The notes: generated from the letters alone by a model not told the origin. A stretch of DNA of 64,000 nucleotides from Symsagittifera roscoffensis (GCF_963678635.1 NC_087071.1:35333680-35397679); one strand, 5' to 3'; positions 21,659-33,310 are shown, counted from the first letter of the stretch. A program made the numbers and translations.

Positions 21659-22110
21659 CTACTATTTAATTAGGATTGATTTGTTTGACTAATTAATTGT
21701 AAGTCATATTGAACAAATGAAAGTAGCACACAAAAATTTGTAATGAACTCAAATTCTTTCGAAAAAAAAATAAATTTTAACTATATACTCATTCCTAATC
21801 AACTATATTCGACTTACTATAAATCCACTTTGATAAGCCGATAGTTGGTTTGATAAGCCAACCATAAACAAATGTCAATATTTAGTTTAAATTAACTATA
21901 GATAAAACTATAGCGTGACAGAGAACCCGGATTGACCTCCATAGACCAAAAATCATACAATTCCATAAACTAAGTCTATGAAAAAATACTAGTCAAATTA
22001 ATTTCATACATTTTGTTAAAATTCTGTCATGGAATTTTCGAAGAACTTTTCTCTTGTTTTGGCATAAACTTTGGTGTATCGTTCTAAATAAAAAAGAAAA
22101 ACTTTTTGTC

Positions 22111-22168
22111 AAAAAAATGCTAATCATACAATTTCCATATATGGAAATTGTATGACTAGCATTTTTTT
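22111..22168. repeat. Palindrome inside MITE-A copy 1
   Basis: The arms 22111-22139 and 22140-22168 are reverse complements with one mismatch (AAAAAAATGCTAATCATACA against its complement). As RNA it would form a long uninterrupted hairpin. Confidence 0.9.
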
Positions 22169-22633
22169 ATGGTGACAACAAAATCTTTTCTTTGTTTTTG
22201 AGATTGCCCTCAAAAAATTGTTGTGTTTTTTAACCGCAAAATGATTTTCGTACTCAAACAAACATTTTTTGAAAAAAAAAATTTTGCAATCAAAATTTAA
22301 TTTTTTGTGTGTATAACGTAGTCCTGGATATACTAATATTATATTTTTTTCCTTTTCTCTTGATAACTTTTTTCAAAAATGCTCAAGACTTCTCGTTTTT
22401 TGTATGGCATATTTTTGTATGCCTTGATCAATGTCTGGCAATTTGAAAATTCAAATTTTAGAAATAATCATCTTTGAAAATTTTTGCCAAATTTTAAAAG
22501 TTTGATACTTTCGTTACATTATTTGCGTGAGACAGAATTAAGACATTGCAGGCTGTTTCCAAAGCATTTTTGATGCGAGATGGCCAAACCTCATTGGGAA
22601 AAATAACCAAAAAAAATGCATGTAGTTCTTAAG

Positions 22634-22715
22634 CAGGGGCACAACAGCGGTTCGCCGTGATGAGCTGTACAGCTCGTATGTTTTTCCTATCCCTCGTGGA
22701 TAAATGATCTTAAAA
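22634..22715. repeat. Short dispersed motif, copy 2
   Basis: CAGGGGCACAACAGCGGTTC, CCGTGATGAGC, CCCTCGTGGAT. It corresponds to the motif series at 15178-15258 and lies within MITE-A copy 1. Confidence 0.5.
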
Positions 22716-22989
22716 AAAAACCTTCGGTTACTACGTTTGAGTAACCCGGGTTTATGTCATTTGTGTTCGGTTACGAACACAACCAAAAAATTTTGAGAAT
22801 ATAAAATGTAAAAAATCAATATTTTTGGTTTATGGAAAAATGCTAGTCATACAATTTCCATTTATGAAAAAATACTAATCATAGACCTTTCATGCAATTT
22901 TCTGTACGTATGGAATTGTATGGAAAGTGTATGACTAGCATTTTTCCATATATGGAAATTGTATGACTAGCATTTTTGGTCAACTCGGG

Positions 22990-24305
22990 AATCTAGGACA
23001 CCAAAGGCAAAATCTCCAGCGTTTGATTTGTTTTAGAAGTTATCTGAGGACTCTGTCAGAAATTGATTACAATTGTTTCTGAATTCAATTGTTTCTGATT
23101 ACAATTTGTTTCTGAATTCGGCATCGGAAAACAGCTCCACAAGTTTCCTTCTAGCTCAATAATATTTGAGTAATATCCCACTGTACTTAGCAGAATCTAC
23201 TGACAAACATTGGATTGAATGTTAAAATTAGGAAATCAGTTTATTTTTTTATTGAAACAAATTATTCTTATTAAAAAAAATACATTTGCCTTTTGAAATC
23301 CAAAACAAACATGGCTAAGTAATTGTCTTTATATTTCAAAATGTCGATAGATTTCACATTTTTGATCACTAATAAAAACTAGATAGTATACCCCAATTTT
23401 ATTTCGATTACAATACTACAATACTGTGCGTTACGATTACAATAAGGTGGAATCCGGTTCACTTTGTGCGGGAAAAGAGACTGTGAAAAACAAACCAGTG
23501 CAAAACAAACCAGAGCTAATGAGAAAAAAGAAAACAAGAGAACTCGACGCTTCTCAAGTTTGTCCCGACCATTTTGTGAAAAAATAATTTAAAAAATAGA
23601 AAAAAAATAAAGAAGCAAGTCTACAAAAGTGGTTGCCTTTAAGTGGGTCGAAACTATCAAAAAAAGGGGTGCAAGCTTTTGATTTGATTTTCAATCAGCC
23701 AGCACGGAGTTCTAACCTGGAGGTTAAATATTCAATCTCACACAAGAGCGTATGTAATCAGCACTCCTTCAGTTCAATTTTTTTTTGAAAACTTGGTAGG
23801 ATGACCGAAAAAAGATTTAATATTGGAATCTTCGAAGTTTGGTCATCGGAACTGGAAGCTTCAAAAAAGTCTAAGCTCTGAACAAAACCTAGGCTAGAAA
23901 AGTTTATTCCGTGCAAAAAAAAAACATTTTCAGACTTTCTACCACGCAGAACCTTGATAAACCCAGCGATGATCCAACAATCTGAGTATAATTGAGTTTT
24001 TGGATTTAATTGTTTTCTAACTGAAGCCCAAATCATAATCCGAAAAACCATCGATTAACTGAAAAACTATTTATGATATCTTGTTATGCTTAAAAAAAAG
24101 AACAATTCTCATCTAGGAATGAAAAGCATCTAAAATTACAAAGTTTTGATAAAAAACTATAATTGACTAAATCCAATCCATTTAAATAAATCGTATATAA
24201 ATAAATTGAGAAAAAAATTCTAAAAAAATATAAAAACACTTATCATTTAAGGTGTATAGCCGCAGACACTCAAACTCGCTAATTTTTTGGTACAAAATCA
24301 AGATT
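22990..24305. other. Spacer without recognised gene
   Basis: AT-rich. Short local repeats (AATTGTTTCTGA units near 23060-23120) are visible. A 97-codon minus-strand frame at 23758-24051 has no recognisable features. Confidence 0.35.
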
Positions 24306-24307
24306 AA

Positions 24308-25542
24308 TGTTTAATGTTTGGTATCTTTTGACTCTGTCATTTCTGAAATATTTAAACCCTTTACAGTATGTGCTTGACATATCAGGCTGGGGAATTATTT
24401 TTTATCTTTTTAAACCAAAAAAAAATCATCGTTTAGTTCCAAAAACATATTAAAAGGGTTTTCGAAAACTTGAATAATTTTACAATAGATCATTGATTCA
24501 ATTCTTGTTGTTTAGTTTGAAATGAAATATGTCAACAAGAGGCGACAGTTGATGGCAGTTGGCAACTCGTGCTATATTAATCAAAAGAATTTAGCAACTC
24601 CGTTTGAAATCTATTTTCAATGAGGCTTGGCCATCTCAATACCGTTCATTGCCAAATAATTTTTTTAAATTATTTGTGTATCTATTATGACCAATTGCAA
24701 ATCAAGTTGTTTCTAAAATTTTTTTGGTTGAGATTTATACTTTGATTGTAGATTATAATGACAATTTATTCAATTGAAGGAACAATCAGATCAAGTCATT
24801 CTATCACCCAAGTTTCTATGTTTGTTTTGTTTTTCTGATAATCTTTTTGTCTCTTCACCTTTTCGTAAGGTTTGATCAATCTTTTTTAAACGAATCTATG
24901 AAGGTTTAACAAACAACTTTGAGCTTAACTTTCTTGTGATGACAATTGAAACAAGTGATCCAAAATGATAATAATTAAAATCGATTTTTGTTTTGTTTTG
25001 AATCCAAGACATTGATGCGTTCTGGATATTGTCAAAAAATTAATGACGAAAAGTAGCAATGAAATTTTTCAACCTATCTCAAGAAAAAGTCTACGCAGAG
25101 AACAATCAAGCCATTTTTTCCAAAATCTCTAGGAAAAACATGAAGAAGCCAACGCTCAAATTATAAGCCTAATAGCAAAATCAATCTTTTTAATCTATTT
25201 TTTACTTTGCTCACTAGGATATTTTGAGTAAATCAGTGTTGTGAAAACTTGCAAAAATGATCTCATTCAAAAATAACATAGAGTTCAAAAGTCCTCGTAA
25301 TTACAGCATCAAATATTCTTATTTAAATAATTCAAAGCACTAAAAACACGTCATTTCTTTTTGCAAAAAATTTTTGAACATGTTTTTTATTTATTAATGG
25401 CTTAAGCACGGCATCTTAAAAAAACCTGAAGAAAAAAAATTATTTTCAAAAACTCAAAATTTTTTCCTTTTGTTCATTGTCTATTCAAACTGACATGCAA
25501 GAATTTTAGAACAAAACAATTTATAGAAATGGTACGGACTGA
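24308..25542. repeat. Long tandem repeat, copy 1 of 3
   Basis: Starts near GTTTAATGTTTGGTATCTTT and ends at GGTACGGACTGA. Relative to copies 2 and 3 it has scattered substitutions, lacks the TA microsatellite and has only one copy of the 224-bp inner segment. No coding content. Confidence 0.85.
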
Positions 25543-27028
25543 GTGTTTAATGTTTGATGTTTGGTATCTTTTGACTCTGTCATTTCTGAAATATTTAAAC
25601 CCTTTACAGTATGTGCTTGACATATCAGGCTGGGGCATTATTAAGAAAATATTTTTTTATCTTTTTAAACCAAAAAAAATCATCGTTTAGTTCCAGAAAC
25701 ATATTAAAAAGGTTTTCGAAAACTTGAATAATTTTACAAAAGATCATTGATTCAATTCTTGTTGTTTAGTTTGAAATGAAATATGTCAACAAGAGGCGAC
25801 AGTTGATGGCAGTTGGCAACTCGCGCTATATTAATCAAAAGAATTTAGCAACTACGTTTGAAATCTATTTTCAATGAGGCTTGGCCATCTCAATACCATT
25901 TATTGCCAAATATATATATATATATATATATAATTATTTGTTAATCTATTATGACAAATTGCAAATCAAGTTGTTTCTAAAAATTGTTTGGTTGAGATTT
26001 ATACTTTAATTGTAGATTATAATAATAATTTATTCAATTGAAGGAACAATCAGATCAAGTCATTCTATCACCCAAGTTTCTATGTTCGTTTTGTTTTTCT
26101 GATAATCTTTTTGTCTCTTCACCTTTTCGTAAGGTTTGATCAATCTTTTTTAAACGAATCTATGAAGGTTTAACAAACAACTTTGAGCTTAACTTTCTTG
26201 TGATGACAATTGAAACAAGTGATCCAAAATGATAATAATTAAAATCGATTTTTGTCATTCTATCAGATCAAAATCAGATCAAGTCATTCTATCACCCAAG
26301 TTTCTATGTTCGTTTTGTTTTTCTGATAATCTTTTTGTCTCTTCACCTTTTCGTAAGGTTTGATCAATCTTTTTTAAACGACTCTATGAAGGTTTAACAA
26401 ACAACTTTGAGCTTAACTTTCTTGTGATGACAATTGAAACAAGTGATCCAAAATGATAATAATTAAAATCGATTTTTGTTTTGTTTTGAATCCAAGACAT
26501 TGATGCATTCTGGATAGTGTCAAAAAATTAATGACGAAAAGTAGCAATGAAATTTCTCAACCTATCTCAAGAAAAAGTCTACGCAGAGAACAACCAAGCC
26601 ATTTTTTCCAAAATCTCTCAGAAACATGAAGGAGCCAACGCTCGAATTATAAGCCTAATAGCAAAATCAATCTTTTTAATCTATTCTTTACTTTGCTTAC
26701 TAAGATATTTTGAGTAAATAAGTGTTGTGAAAACTTGCAAAAATGATCTCATTCAAAAATAACATAGAATTCAAAAGTCCTCGTAATTACAGCATCAAAT
26801 ATTCTTATTTAAATAATTCAAAGCACTAAAAACACGTCATTTCTTTTTGCAAAAAATTTTTGAACATGTTTTTTATTTATTAATGGCTTAAGCACGGCAT
26901 CTTAAAAAAACCTGAAGAAAAAAAATTATTTTCAAAAACTCAAAATTTTTTCCTTTTGTTCATTGTCTATTCAAACTGACATGCAAGAATTTTAGAACAA
27001 AACAATTTATAGAAATGGTACGGACTGA
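25543..27028. repeat. Long tandem repeat, copy 2 of 3
   Basis: 1486 bp, nearly identical to copy 3. It contains a (TA)n tract at about 25912-25931 and an internal 224-bp tandem duplication (CAGATCAAGTCATTCTATCA at 26051 and again at 26275). Confidence 0.9.
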
Positions 27029-27395
27029 GTGTTTAATGTTTGATGTTTGGTATCTTTTGACTCTGTCATTTCTGAAATATTTAAACCCTTTACAGTATGT
27101 GCTTGACATATCAGGCTGGGGCATTATTAAGAAAATATTTTTTTATCTTTTTAAACCAAAAAAAATCATCGTTTAGTTCCAGAAACATATTAAAAAGGTT
27201 TTCGAAAACTTGAATAATTTTACAAAAGATCATTGATTCAATTCTTGTTGTTTAGTTTGAAATGAAATATGTCAACAAGAGGCGACAGTTGATGGCAGTT
27301 GGCAACTCGCGCTATATTAATCAAAAGAATTTAGCAACTACGTTTGAAATCTATTTTCAATGAGGCTTGGCCATCTCAATACCATTTATTGCCAA

Positions 27396-27426
<31 letters not shown>

Positions 27427-28168
27427 TTTGTTAATCTATTATGACAAATTGCAAATCAAGTTGTTTCTAAAAATTGTTTGGTTGAGATTTATACTTTAAT
27501 TGTAGATTATAATAATAATTTATTCAATTGAAGGAACAATCAGATCAAGTCATTCTATCACCCAAGTTTCTATGTTCGTTTTGTTTTTCTGATAATCTTT
27601 TTGTCTCTTCACCTTTTCGTAAGGTTTGATCAATCTTTTTTAAAGGAATCTATGAAGGTTTAACAAACAACTTTGAGCTTAACTTTCTTGTGATGACAAT
27701 TGAAACAAGTGATCCAAAATGATAATAATTAAAATCGATTTTTGTCATTCTATCAGATCAAAATCAGATCAAGTCATTCTATCACCCAAGTTTCTATGTT
27801 CGTTTTGTTTTTCTGATAATCTTTTTGTCTCTTCACCTTTTCGTAAGGTTTGATCAATCTTTTTTAAACGACTCTATGAAGGTTTAACAAACAACTTTGA
27901 GCTTAACTTTCTTGTGATGACAATTGAAACAAGTGATCCAAAATGATAATAATTAAAATCGATTTTTGTTTTGTTTTGAATCCAAGACATTGATGCATTC
28001 TGGATAGTGTCAAAAAATTAATGACGAAAAGTAGCAATGAAATTTCTCAACCTATCTCAAGAAAAAGTCTACGCAGAGAACAACCAAGCCATTTTTTCCA
28101 AAATCTCTCAGAAACAAGAATTATAGCAAGAATTGTAGAACAAAACAATTCATAGAAACGGTACGGAC
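27029..28168. repeat. Long tandem repeat, copy 3 of 3 (internally deleted)
   Basis: Matches copy 2 through about 28115, then jumps to the last 30-40 bp of the unit (TAGAACAAAACAATTCATAG). The (TA)n tract is at about 27397-27422 and the 224-bp inner duplication (27541 and 27765) is retained. The end deletion removes about 350 bp. Confidence 0.88.
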
Positions 28169-28716
28169 TGAGTTTTTCTTGAGTTTTAAATAAAAAAACT
28201 TTTTCGCTACCCCTACTAAATTTTTATGAAATAACATTAAATAAAATTGATTTTTATAGTATGTCTCTCTACAAGAAGAAAAAAACTGATTATAGTTGGT
28301 AAGTAAGGAGCAAACTGTTCAAAATTGTTTTTTTTAAACGAAGGTAACTTCATTTTGGATTTATGTGTGCAATTTTTACTTGATCGTAACACTTTTGTAT
28401 TCAGCCAAATAAATTTTAAACTTTAAATTTTGGAAAACTAGTAGTTATTAAAGCAAGCACTAAGGACTTTGCAGTAAATGATTATTTATTTTAAATCAAA
28501 ACTGAAATATAGTCGTTTCTAATGGAAGATGATGAATTTTTATTTTTTGAAAATAGTCGGCTATTTTCGATACAACATCCAGGATTTGTCTATACTTGCA
28601 ACAAAATAGATTATCTAGACTTCTTTTTAATTTAAAAAAAATTAATCCAGTTTTATGCAGGAAACTTTGGTACGGTTGTTTCAAAAGTTTGAGCGATATT
28701 TTTTTTTTTAAATCGC
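28169..28716. other. Downstream flank of secreted gene 2
   Basis: AT-rich. A minus-strand frame at 28496-28771 overlaps the end of secreted gene 2 in another frame and is a shadow. Minus-strand AATAAA-like hexamers occur, for example RC of TTTATT near 28480, that could end the transcript. Confidence 0.35.
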
Positions 28717-29493
28717 CTACTGTTTTCGGATTCTGTTGTTTCCGCCGCAAATCCATGGTTGGTCTCGGCATAGAATATTTATCTTAAACCACCTGAAAGT
28801 AAGAAAATCACCGGCGTTTTCGAACGGGATTTCAGGCGTCCAGTGGTCTCCAACTTTCAATTTGTAGGGTGCGTTGGCTCCTGGAACTCCAATTCCACTC
28901 TTGCGGTGAATTCTTTTCAACTTTCCGATGCCAAATCCTATTTTACTGATTATATGTACATTGCAATCTGTCTTGTAGTATGACCAGATTAAATTCAGAG
29001 TCTTATTTTCTTCTCTGTAATTGGTGAGCTTCGAGAGATATTCTTTTGGATTCAAATTTAATCGCAAAAATCCGTACGTGTAATAACTTCTAAATTGAAT
29101 GAAGCAACAGTTTTTCCTCAGAATAAAAAAATTATGCTGTCGGAAGGCAGGCTGAAATATCTTATCGGCTGCCCTGAGCGCTTTTTCTTGAATAGTAATA
29201 ATATTCTCCGTTAGAACTCGGCCATGAAAAACTAAACCGCTGTATACAAAACCATCACGAAGCTCAACTGCTGAGTTTACAAGAATATTATCCGTTTCAA
29301 AAGCAGATAGACAATAAAAATTGCTGGTTTTTTGACATTCTGTCGACGGATAATTTCCAAGAGTTGTTAATGGAATAATGAAAGTCTGCGACGACCAGTT
29401 AGGTTCTCCCAAAGGATACACGATCGTATCAGCTTCACTCATGATACAAAAATAAATGAAAACAAGAAAAGAAATTAAATTTGAACTCGTCAT
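28717..29493 (-). CDS. Secreted Cys-containing protein of unknown family, member 2
   Basis: A 258-codon intronless frame with a true ATG. Residues 1-21 form the signal peptide and the mature start is DTIVYPLG at residue 22. It shares with member 1 FYCLS, a Cys-Cys pair (KNCC), PKEYLSKLT, LNLIWSYYKTDC, HIISKIGFGIGKL, TPEIPFEN and FLTFRWFKINILCRDQPWIC. Seven mature cysteines align. The two proteins are roughly half identical by eye, with the C-terminal half best conserved. Both genes lie on the minus strand about 9.5 kb apart. I recognise no domain. Localisation is inferred as extracellular. Nothing in the sequence shows regulation. Confidence 0.8.
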   Translation of the reverse strand: MTSSNLISFLVFIYFCIMSEADTIVYPLGEPNWSSQTFIIPLTTLGNYPSTECQKTSNFYCLSAFETDNILVNSAVELRDGFVYSGLVFHGRVLTENIITIQEKALRAADKIFQPAFRQHNFFILRKNCCFIQFRSYYTYGFLRLNLNPKEYLSKLTNYREENKTLNLIWSYYKTDCNVHIISKIGFGIGKLKRIHRKSGIGVPGANAPYKLKVGDHWTPEIPFENAGDFLTFRWFKINILCRDQPWICGGNNRIRKQ

Positions 29494-30434
29494 CCTTTTC
29501 TAACAATACTAATGATAACATTTAATAGATGGTGATTTCTCTGATCGGTGGTATTTCCATTATTATCAATGGTAATGACAAATAAATGAATTGTAAATTT
29601 CTTTTATGGCAGAGAGCATGAATTAAAGATGGTGTTTCAGAACATCTTTAAAGGTGAATTAGTGAGTGTTTTAATACGAAGTTTCTGTTTTTCCAGATTA
29701 ACGCTTAAACCCATTGTTGAAATATTCAATCGAATCGAATTTAACTTGAAAAGGTTTTTAAAATTGGCTTCAATGGTTGCTTAAAATTATCTCGAAAAAA
29801 AAAACAGATTTGAAAAGAAAAACACAAAAATTGTTCAAGGCGCAAATCCAGTCCGAAAACTGCTCTCAACTTGTAAAGATTGAAGTAGCATCAATTTTCC
29901 CATTGATAAAGACAAATAACAAATAACTCAAAATCCGACCTTTCACGTTTCAGAAATGCTTCTGAGATACTGAAACTCCCTCGCATGGAACGCTCAATAT
30001 GAATTTTTTTCTGGCTTTATGCAATCACTGAATTGAATGAATAAAAACTTGATCAACTTCCTAACTTCCAGAAAAAACTCAAAGTGCGTACAAAGTGAAC
30101 CAACAATATAATTATTTAATTGTCGCTTTGTTGTAATGAGGACGAACACATCGGGAGTTAATTATTCCAATTTGAGTTGTGGTCAACAAAGGTAAAAATA
30201 ATCGCGTTGATTTTTTTCTTTCATTTTTGGAAATGAATCTTTTACAAATATTGTAAAGCAAACCACTAAAAATGAATTAGATCAATTTTAGTACGGAAAA
30301 AGGATGCGTATTAGATTGAAATCGATTTAAATTGTAAAAAAAAACAAAGTTCATCAAAAAAAATTCAGATCGATTTGGATCGATTTTGAATTGATTTAAA
30401 TTGATTAAAATGCATTGGTAAAAAGATTGAATTG
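29494..30434. other. Upstream flank of secreted gene 2
   Basis: No gene. From about 30290 there are AATCGATTTAAATTG-type short palindromic repeats like those at 39540-39870. Confidence 0.4.
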
Positions 30435-30442
30435 AATACAGG

Positions 30443-30813
30443 CAGGGGCGGATTTAGGGAGGAGCGGGGGGGGGGGCGGACGCCCCCCCTCAGGGATTCG
30501 AACCTCTGCCAACCCAAAGGGTCCCCCCTTTGGTACTTTTTAAGAAATCCAATTGTGGCCGATCGACCCTAAAATTTTTCTAAAGGCGCCTTCGGCGCCA
30601 ATATATACTAGTTTTGAGGGGGAGCGCGCGCCAAAAAACGCTTTTTTTTTGTCAAAATTTTCCAAAAAGTGCCCAAAAACGGGTTCTTTTACTGCTTTGG
30701 GAGAGCTCGGAAAATCAATCTGATCGACCTAACAAAAAAAAAAGGTCGTCAAATTTTTCGAAAATTTTTTGAAAATCCGCCCCCCCTCGAGAAAATCCTA
30801 GATCCGCCCCCTG
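30443..30813 (+). mobile_element. hAT-like MITE, complete copy with 8-bp TSD
   Basis: Left terminus CAGGGGCGGATTTAGG, right terminus CCTAGATCCGCCCCCTG (inverted repeats with small differences). The flanks are AATACAGG (30435-30442) and ATTACAGG (30814-30821), an 8-bp target duplication with one mismatch. CAGGGGCGG termini and 8-bp duplications are typical of hAT elements. 371 bp, no transposase. It contains the internal palindromes GGCGCCTTCGGCGCC and AAAGGGTCCCCCCTTT. It sits inside an array of ATCGATTTAAAT-type repeats. Confidence 0.85.
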
Positions 30814-30821
30814 ATTACAGG

Positions 30822-31408
30822 CAATTTTAAATCGCTTCAAATTGATCTTAATTCTGGTCTGAATTGAAATCGATCTAAATCGATTTTTGTAACTTTTTTT
30901 CTTCAAATTTTCAAATGACAGAAAAAATTTGATACGTGTCGTTAGAGATACCAAAACTGACTGAATCGTTACAGATATCAAAATTGACTGAATTGCTTAA
31001 AAAAAACAAGATCGACCATCCCCCCTTCCCCCAATTCACCCCCTATTCACCAATTTTAAGCTTGTATGTTTTATGAACATGAAACTGCAATATATTTTTT
31101 TTCGGATTTTTCTTAGTGTCGGATTTTTCTTCATACAATCGCTTTATCACCGACGGTGACTCTCGTCAATTTAGTTTTATTGTACGTAACTGTCAATCAG
31201 CATTGCAAGAAACAAACTGGTTTTAACTATTCTTGATTGAAATCGTCTTTTTGATTATATTCTGTGAGTTTACTATTATCCACATCTTTGCTTCTTTTTC
31301 GTTGTAATCATATGGACCGAAACATTCTGCGGTCGCGAATAAACCGGCAAAGCAGATATTCTCTAGAACGTCGGCTGAAGCCTCGATTGTGTAATTGCAC
31401 TTCCCACT
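30822..31408. other. Spacer before the gypsy cluster
   Basis: Contains more AATCGATTT-type repeat units to about 30890, then unremarkable AT-rich DNA. No gene. Confidence 0.35.
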
Positions 31409-31612
31409 TGATAAAATGTTACTTTGTTGTAGCTAATTCTAAGTTAAAACTATTAAAAAGAATAAAGAGTTAAAGTGAATTAGTCGGTAAGTTAAAACAT
31501 TAAAACAATGAGAGATTATTCTCTCCGCCGGAGAGAATGGCCAGTGAAGGTCATATAAGAGTGACCTGTTATCTAAATCTATTTAAGCTAAATAAGGTTT
31601 GCAATAAATGCA
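31409..31612 (-). repeat. Gypsy LTR (3' LTR of element A), 204 bp
   Basis: In element orientation it starts TGCATTTATTGC and ends TTTATCA. It is homologous over its full 204 bp to the LTRs at 38743-38946 and 44413-44616, with about 6-7 differences. It contains the palindrome CTCTCCGCCGGAGAG. The neighbouring 5 bases (CCACT) do not match those beside the other LTR (AAATG). Confidence 0.85.
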
Positions 31613-32366
31613 AAGTTTTCCAAAAAGATTTTAATTAGTGCCCGATAAGTAAAATACGAAATAACTGAGTCTGAGTCCTTTCTCCACCTTTTGGGGACAG
31701 AGAAAAAGATTTTTTGCACTACTGAGTAAGTAATTGAAATTAGCTTAAGCACCAACACTAGCACTAAGTAATGCACTAATAATTGAGGTTGAGGTTATCC
31801 GGTATCCAACGGATAGGATCTAAAAAGATAAGAAAGGGTTAGAAAATCCAAAAACGAAATTATCACCGCAGGTTATTGGGTGTGAGGTCGCGGAAGTTAG
31901 ATAATTGGCTGAGATGAATTTTATAAAGGCAGAATGCGACGAGCAAGTATCGAATGAGCACTCCGAAGGACTGATGAGTTACAAACAGTTATGCACACTA
32001 AGTCTTCCAACTCAAGTTTGTGGAAAATACAGTTTAGCACCGTTGTGTGAAGTGGAAAGTACTCGAGAAGGGAATAGGTATTAAGAATATCGTTTACAAC
32101 TTCTATACTCATTTTAAAAGTTTTCAAGTTCAGCATTAAAGAGTTCACTATCTGGTTCTGAATGTTCTCCAAAATTATCGCCATCTTTAACGATTCATCA
32201 GTTGAAGAGGTGGAGGTTTGTTTGGGAGATGGTGAATCCGAATCAATTAAGATAAACTACGCCGGAGCCACGGCACTGTCTGCATCGTGAGTGGTGTTAT
32301 CGTCTATTTCTATCACGATGGGGTTAGCTGCCGAACCCGAGGTTTCTTGAGATCTATCTATTGCTT
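31613..32366 (-). other. Gypsy A region between pol tail and 3' LTR
   Basis: A minus-strand frame at 32184-31921 (87 codons) has no recognisable envelope features. The remainder is not open. It may be degraded third-ORF or 3' untranslated sequence of the element. Confidence 0.4.
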
Positions 32367-33110
32367 CTATAAAATACCTTTGACCGTAAAATTTCGGTGG
32401 TCCAACATCCTACTAGAGCGTCGGATGATGGGAGGAAATTTACCAGGTTTGTTGGTAGAGTCGTGAGTCGAGGTGCCATCGTCCGCGGAGTCTACTATCT
32501 CGTAAACCGGGAAGTCTGTTACTGTGCCCAAGTCCGTTGGATTACAATCGTCCTGAAGTTCATGTGGCTTGATGATGGTTTCTTCCTCCACCTGTGTTGT
32601 AGTATTCTGTTCCAGTCCTCTAGAGGTTCGGTTAGCGGGGATAATGCTTATTGGGCACTCAAAAGTCTGGTCCCCAAATTTTTCTCCGTATTGGGCCGTA
32701 TTGTCTTCTAAAACCTCAGATTTTATGTCATTATTGGTTACGCTAAAATTAGGGTCAATTCCATTTGGAATATGAGTCATGCATGAGTCGGAAATAAAAT
32801 GCTCTCTGACTACATCTCTACACGGGAAACCGCCCGCTATCCATTCCCATTCACTAGTATCCGAAATATCCGAAGGAATTAGCATGGATTCATCTGAAGC
32901 TAGGTAACCTGGAGGGGTTGACGACTTCTTCGAGCGGCGAGTTTGTCTTCGGACTGGTTTGAAGGATGTCCCCGACACGCGTGTCCTTGTCAGGTTATCG
33001 GATGGGACCAGTTCAACTTGTTTGCGAGTCCTAGGAATCGGTTTTTTCGGTTTTGGTTTTCGTCTCGAACCCTCCTGCTTCTGACCTAGTTCAACATTAG
33101 GTTTAGGGGA
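32367..33110 (-). pseudogene. Gypsy A pol C-terminal tail
   Basis: The frame is open from about 33105 downward. It is very basic at the start (RRKPKPKKPIPRTRKQ, RRQTRRSKKSS) and then acidic, as is common for the region after a Ty3/gypsy integrase. It has no ATG start of its own; the first codon usually called here is a GTG. Its first part is repeated at 35335-35670 and 41031-41330. Confidence 0.6.
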
Positions 33111-33129
33111 ATAAGGGGAAAAATATTTC

Positions 33130-33310
33130 CTTTAAAAGGTCTGATTTGGGGGTTTAAAGATTGCCATTTTGGCCAATTTGGGACAATTAACGCGCGATAT
33201 AATTCGCGCTATTAACGCGTAAGCGGAAATTTAATCCGTCTTAGAAATCGTTCCGAATTGTTTGGGGTTGAAAACTTTTAAAATAGTACTTCATTCCGAA
33301 TAGTCCGACT
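33130..33310 (+). repeat. R1 dispersed repeat fragment inside gypsy A
   Basis: GGGGTTTAAAGATTGCCATTT..., GGGACAATTAACGCGCG, TTTAATCCGTCTTAGAAATC match R1 copies at 40680 and 47980. At the equivalent point the other gypsy pieces read straight from TTTAAAAGG into RNase H DNA, so a rearrangement or insertion occurred here. Confidence 0.65.

Larger units (their letters stand above)
21926..22989. mobile_element. MITE-A copy 1 (CCCGGGTTGACC termini)
   Basis: The left end is CCCGGATTGACCTCCATAGA and the right end is GGTCAACTCGGG. It is flanked by AA on both sides. Internally there is an almost perfect palindrome at 22111-22168 (29-bp arms centred on CCATATATGG, one mismatch) and repeated ATTGTATGACTAGCATTT units. 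This copy is longer than the others (1064 bp); 22570-22720 includes a hAT-like motif, probably an insertion. No ORF. Confidence 0.75.

Noticed and set aside
24308-28168. CRISPR-like or satellite array
   Set aside because: The units are over 1.2 kb without short repeat-spacer structure, and the host appears eukaryotic.
28496-28771. 91-codon minus-strand ORF
   Set aside because: Overlaps the end of secreted gene 2 in another frame, with no signal or homology.
31960-31990. Hammerhead ribozyme core (CTGATGAG near 31968)
   Set aside because: No stem II followed by GAAA at the required distance.
32397-32711. 104-codon plus-strand ORF
   Set aside because: Shadow of the minus-strand gypsy pol tail.
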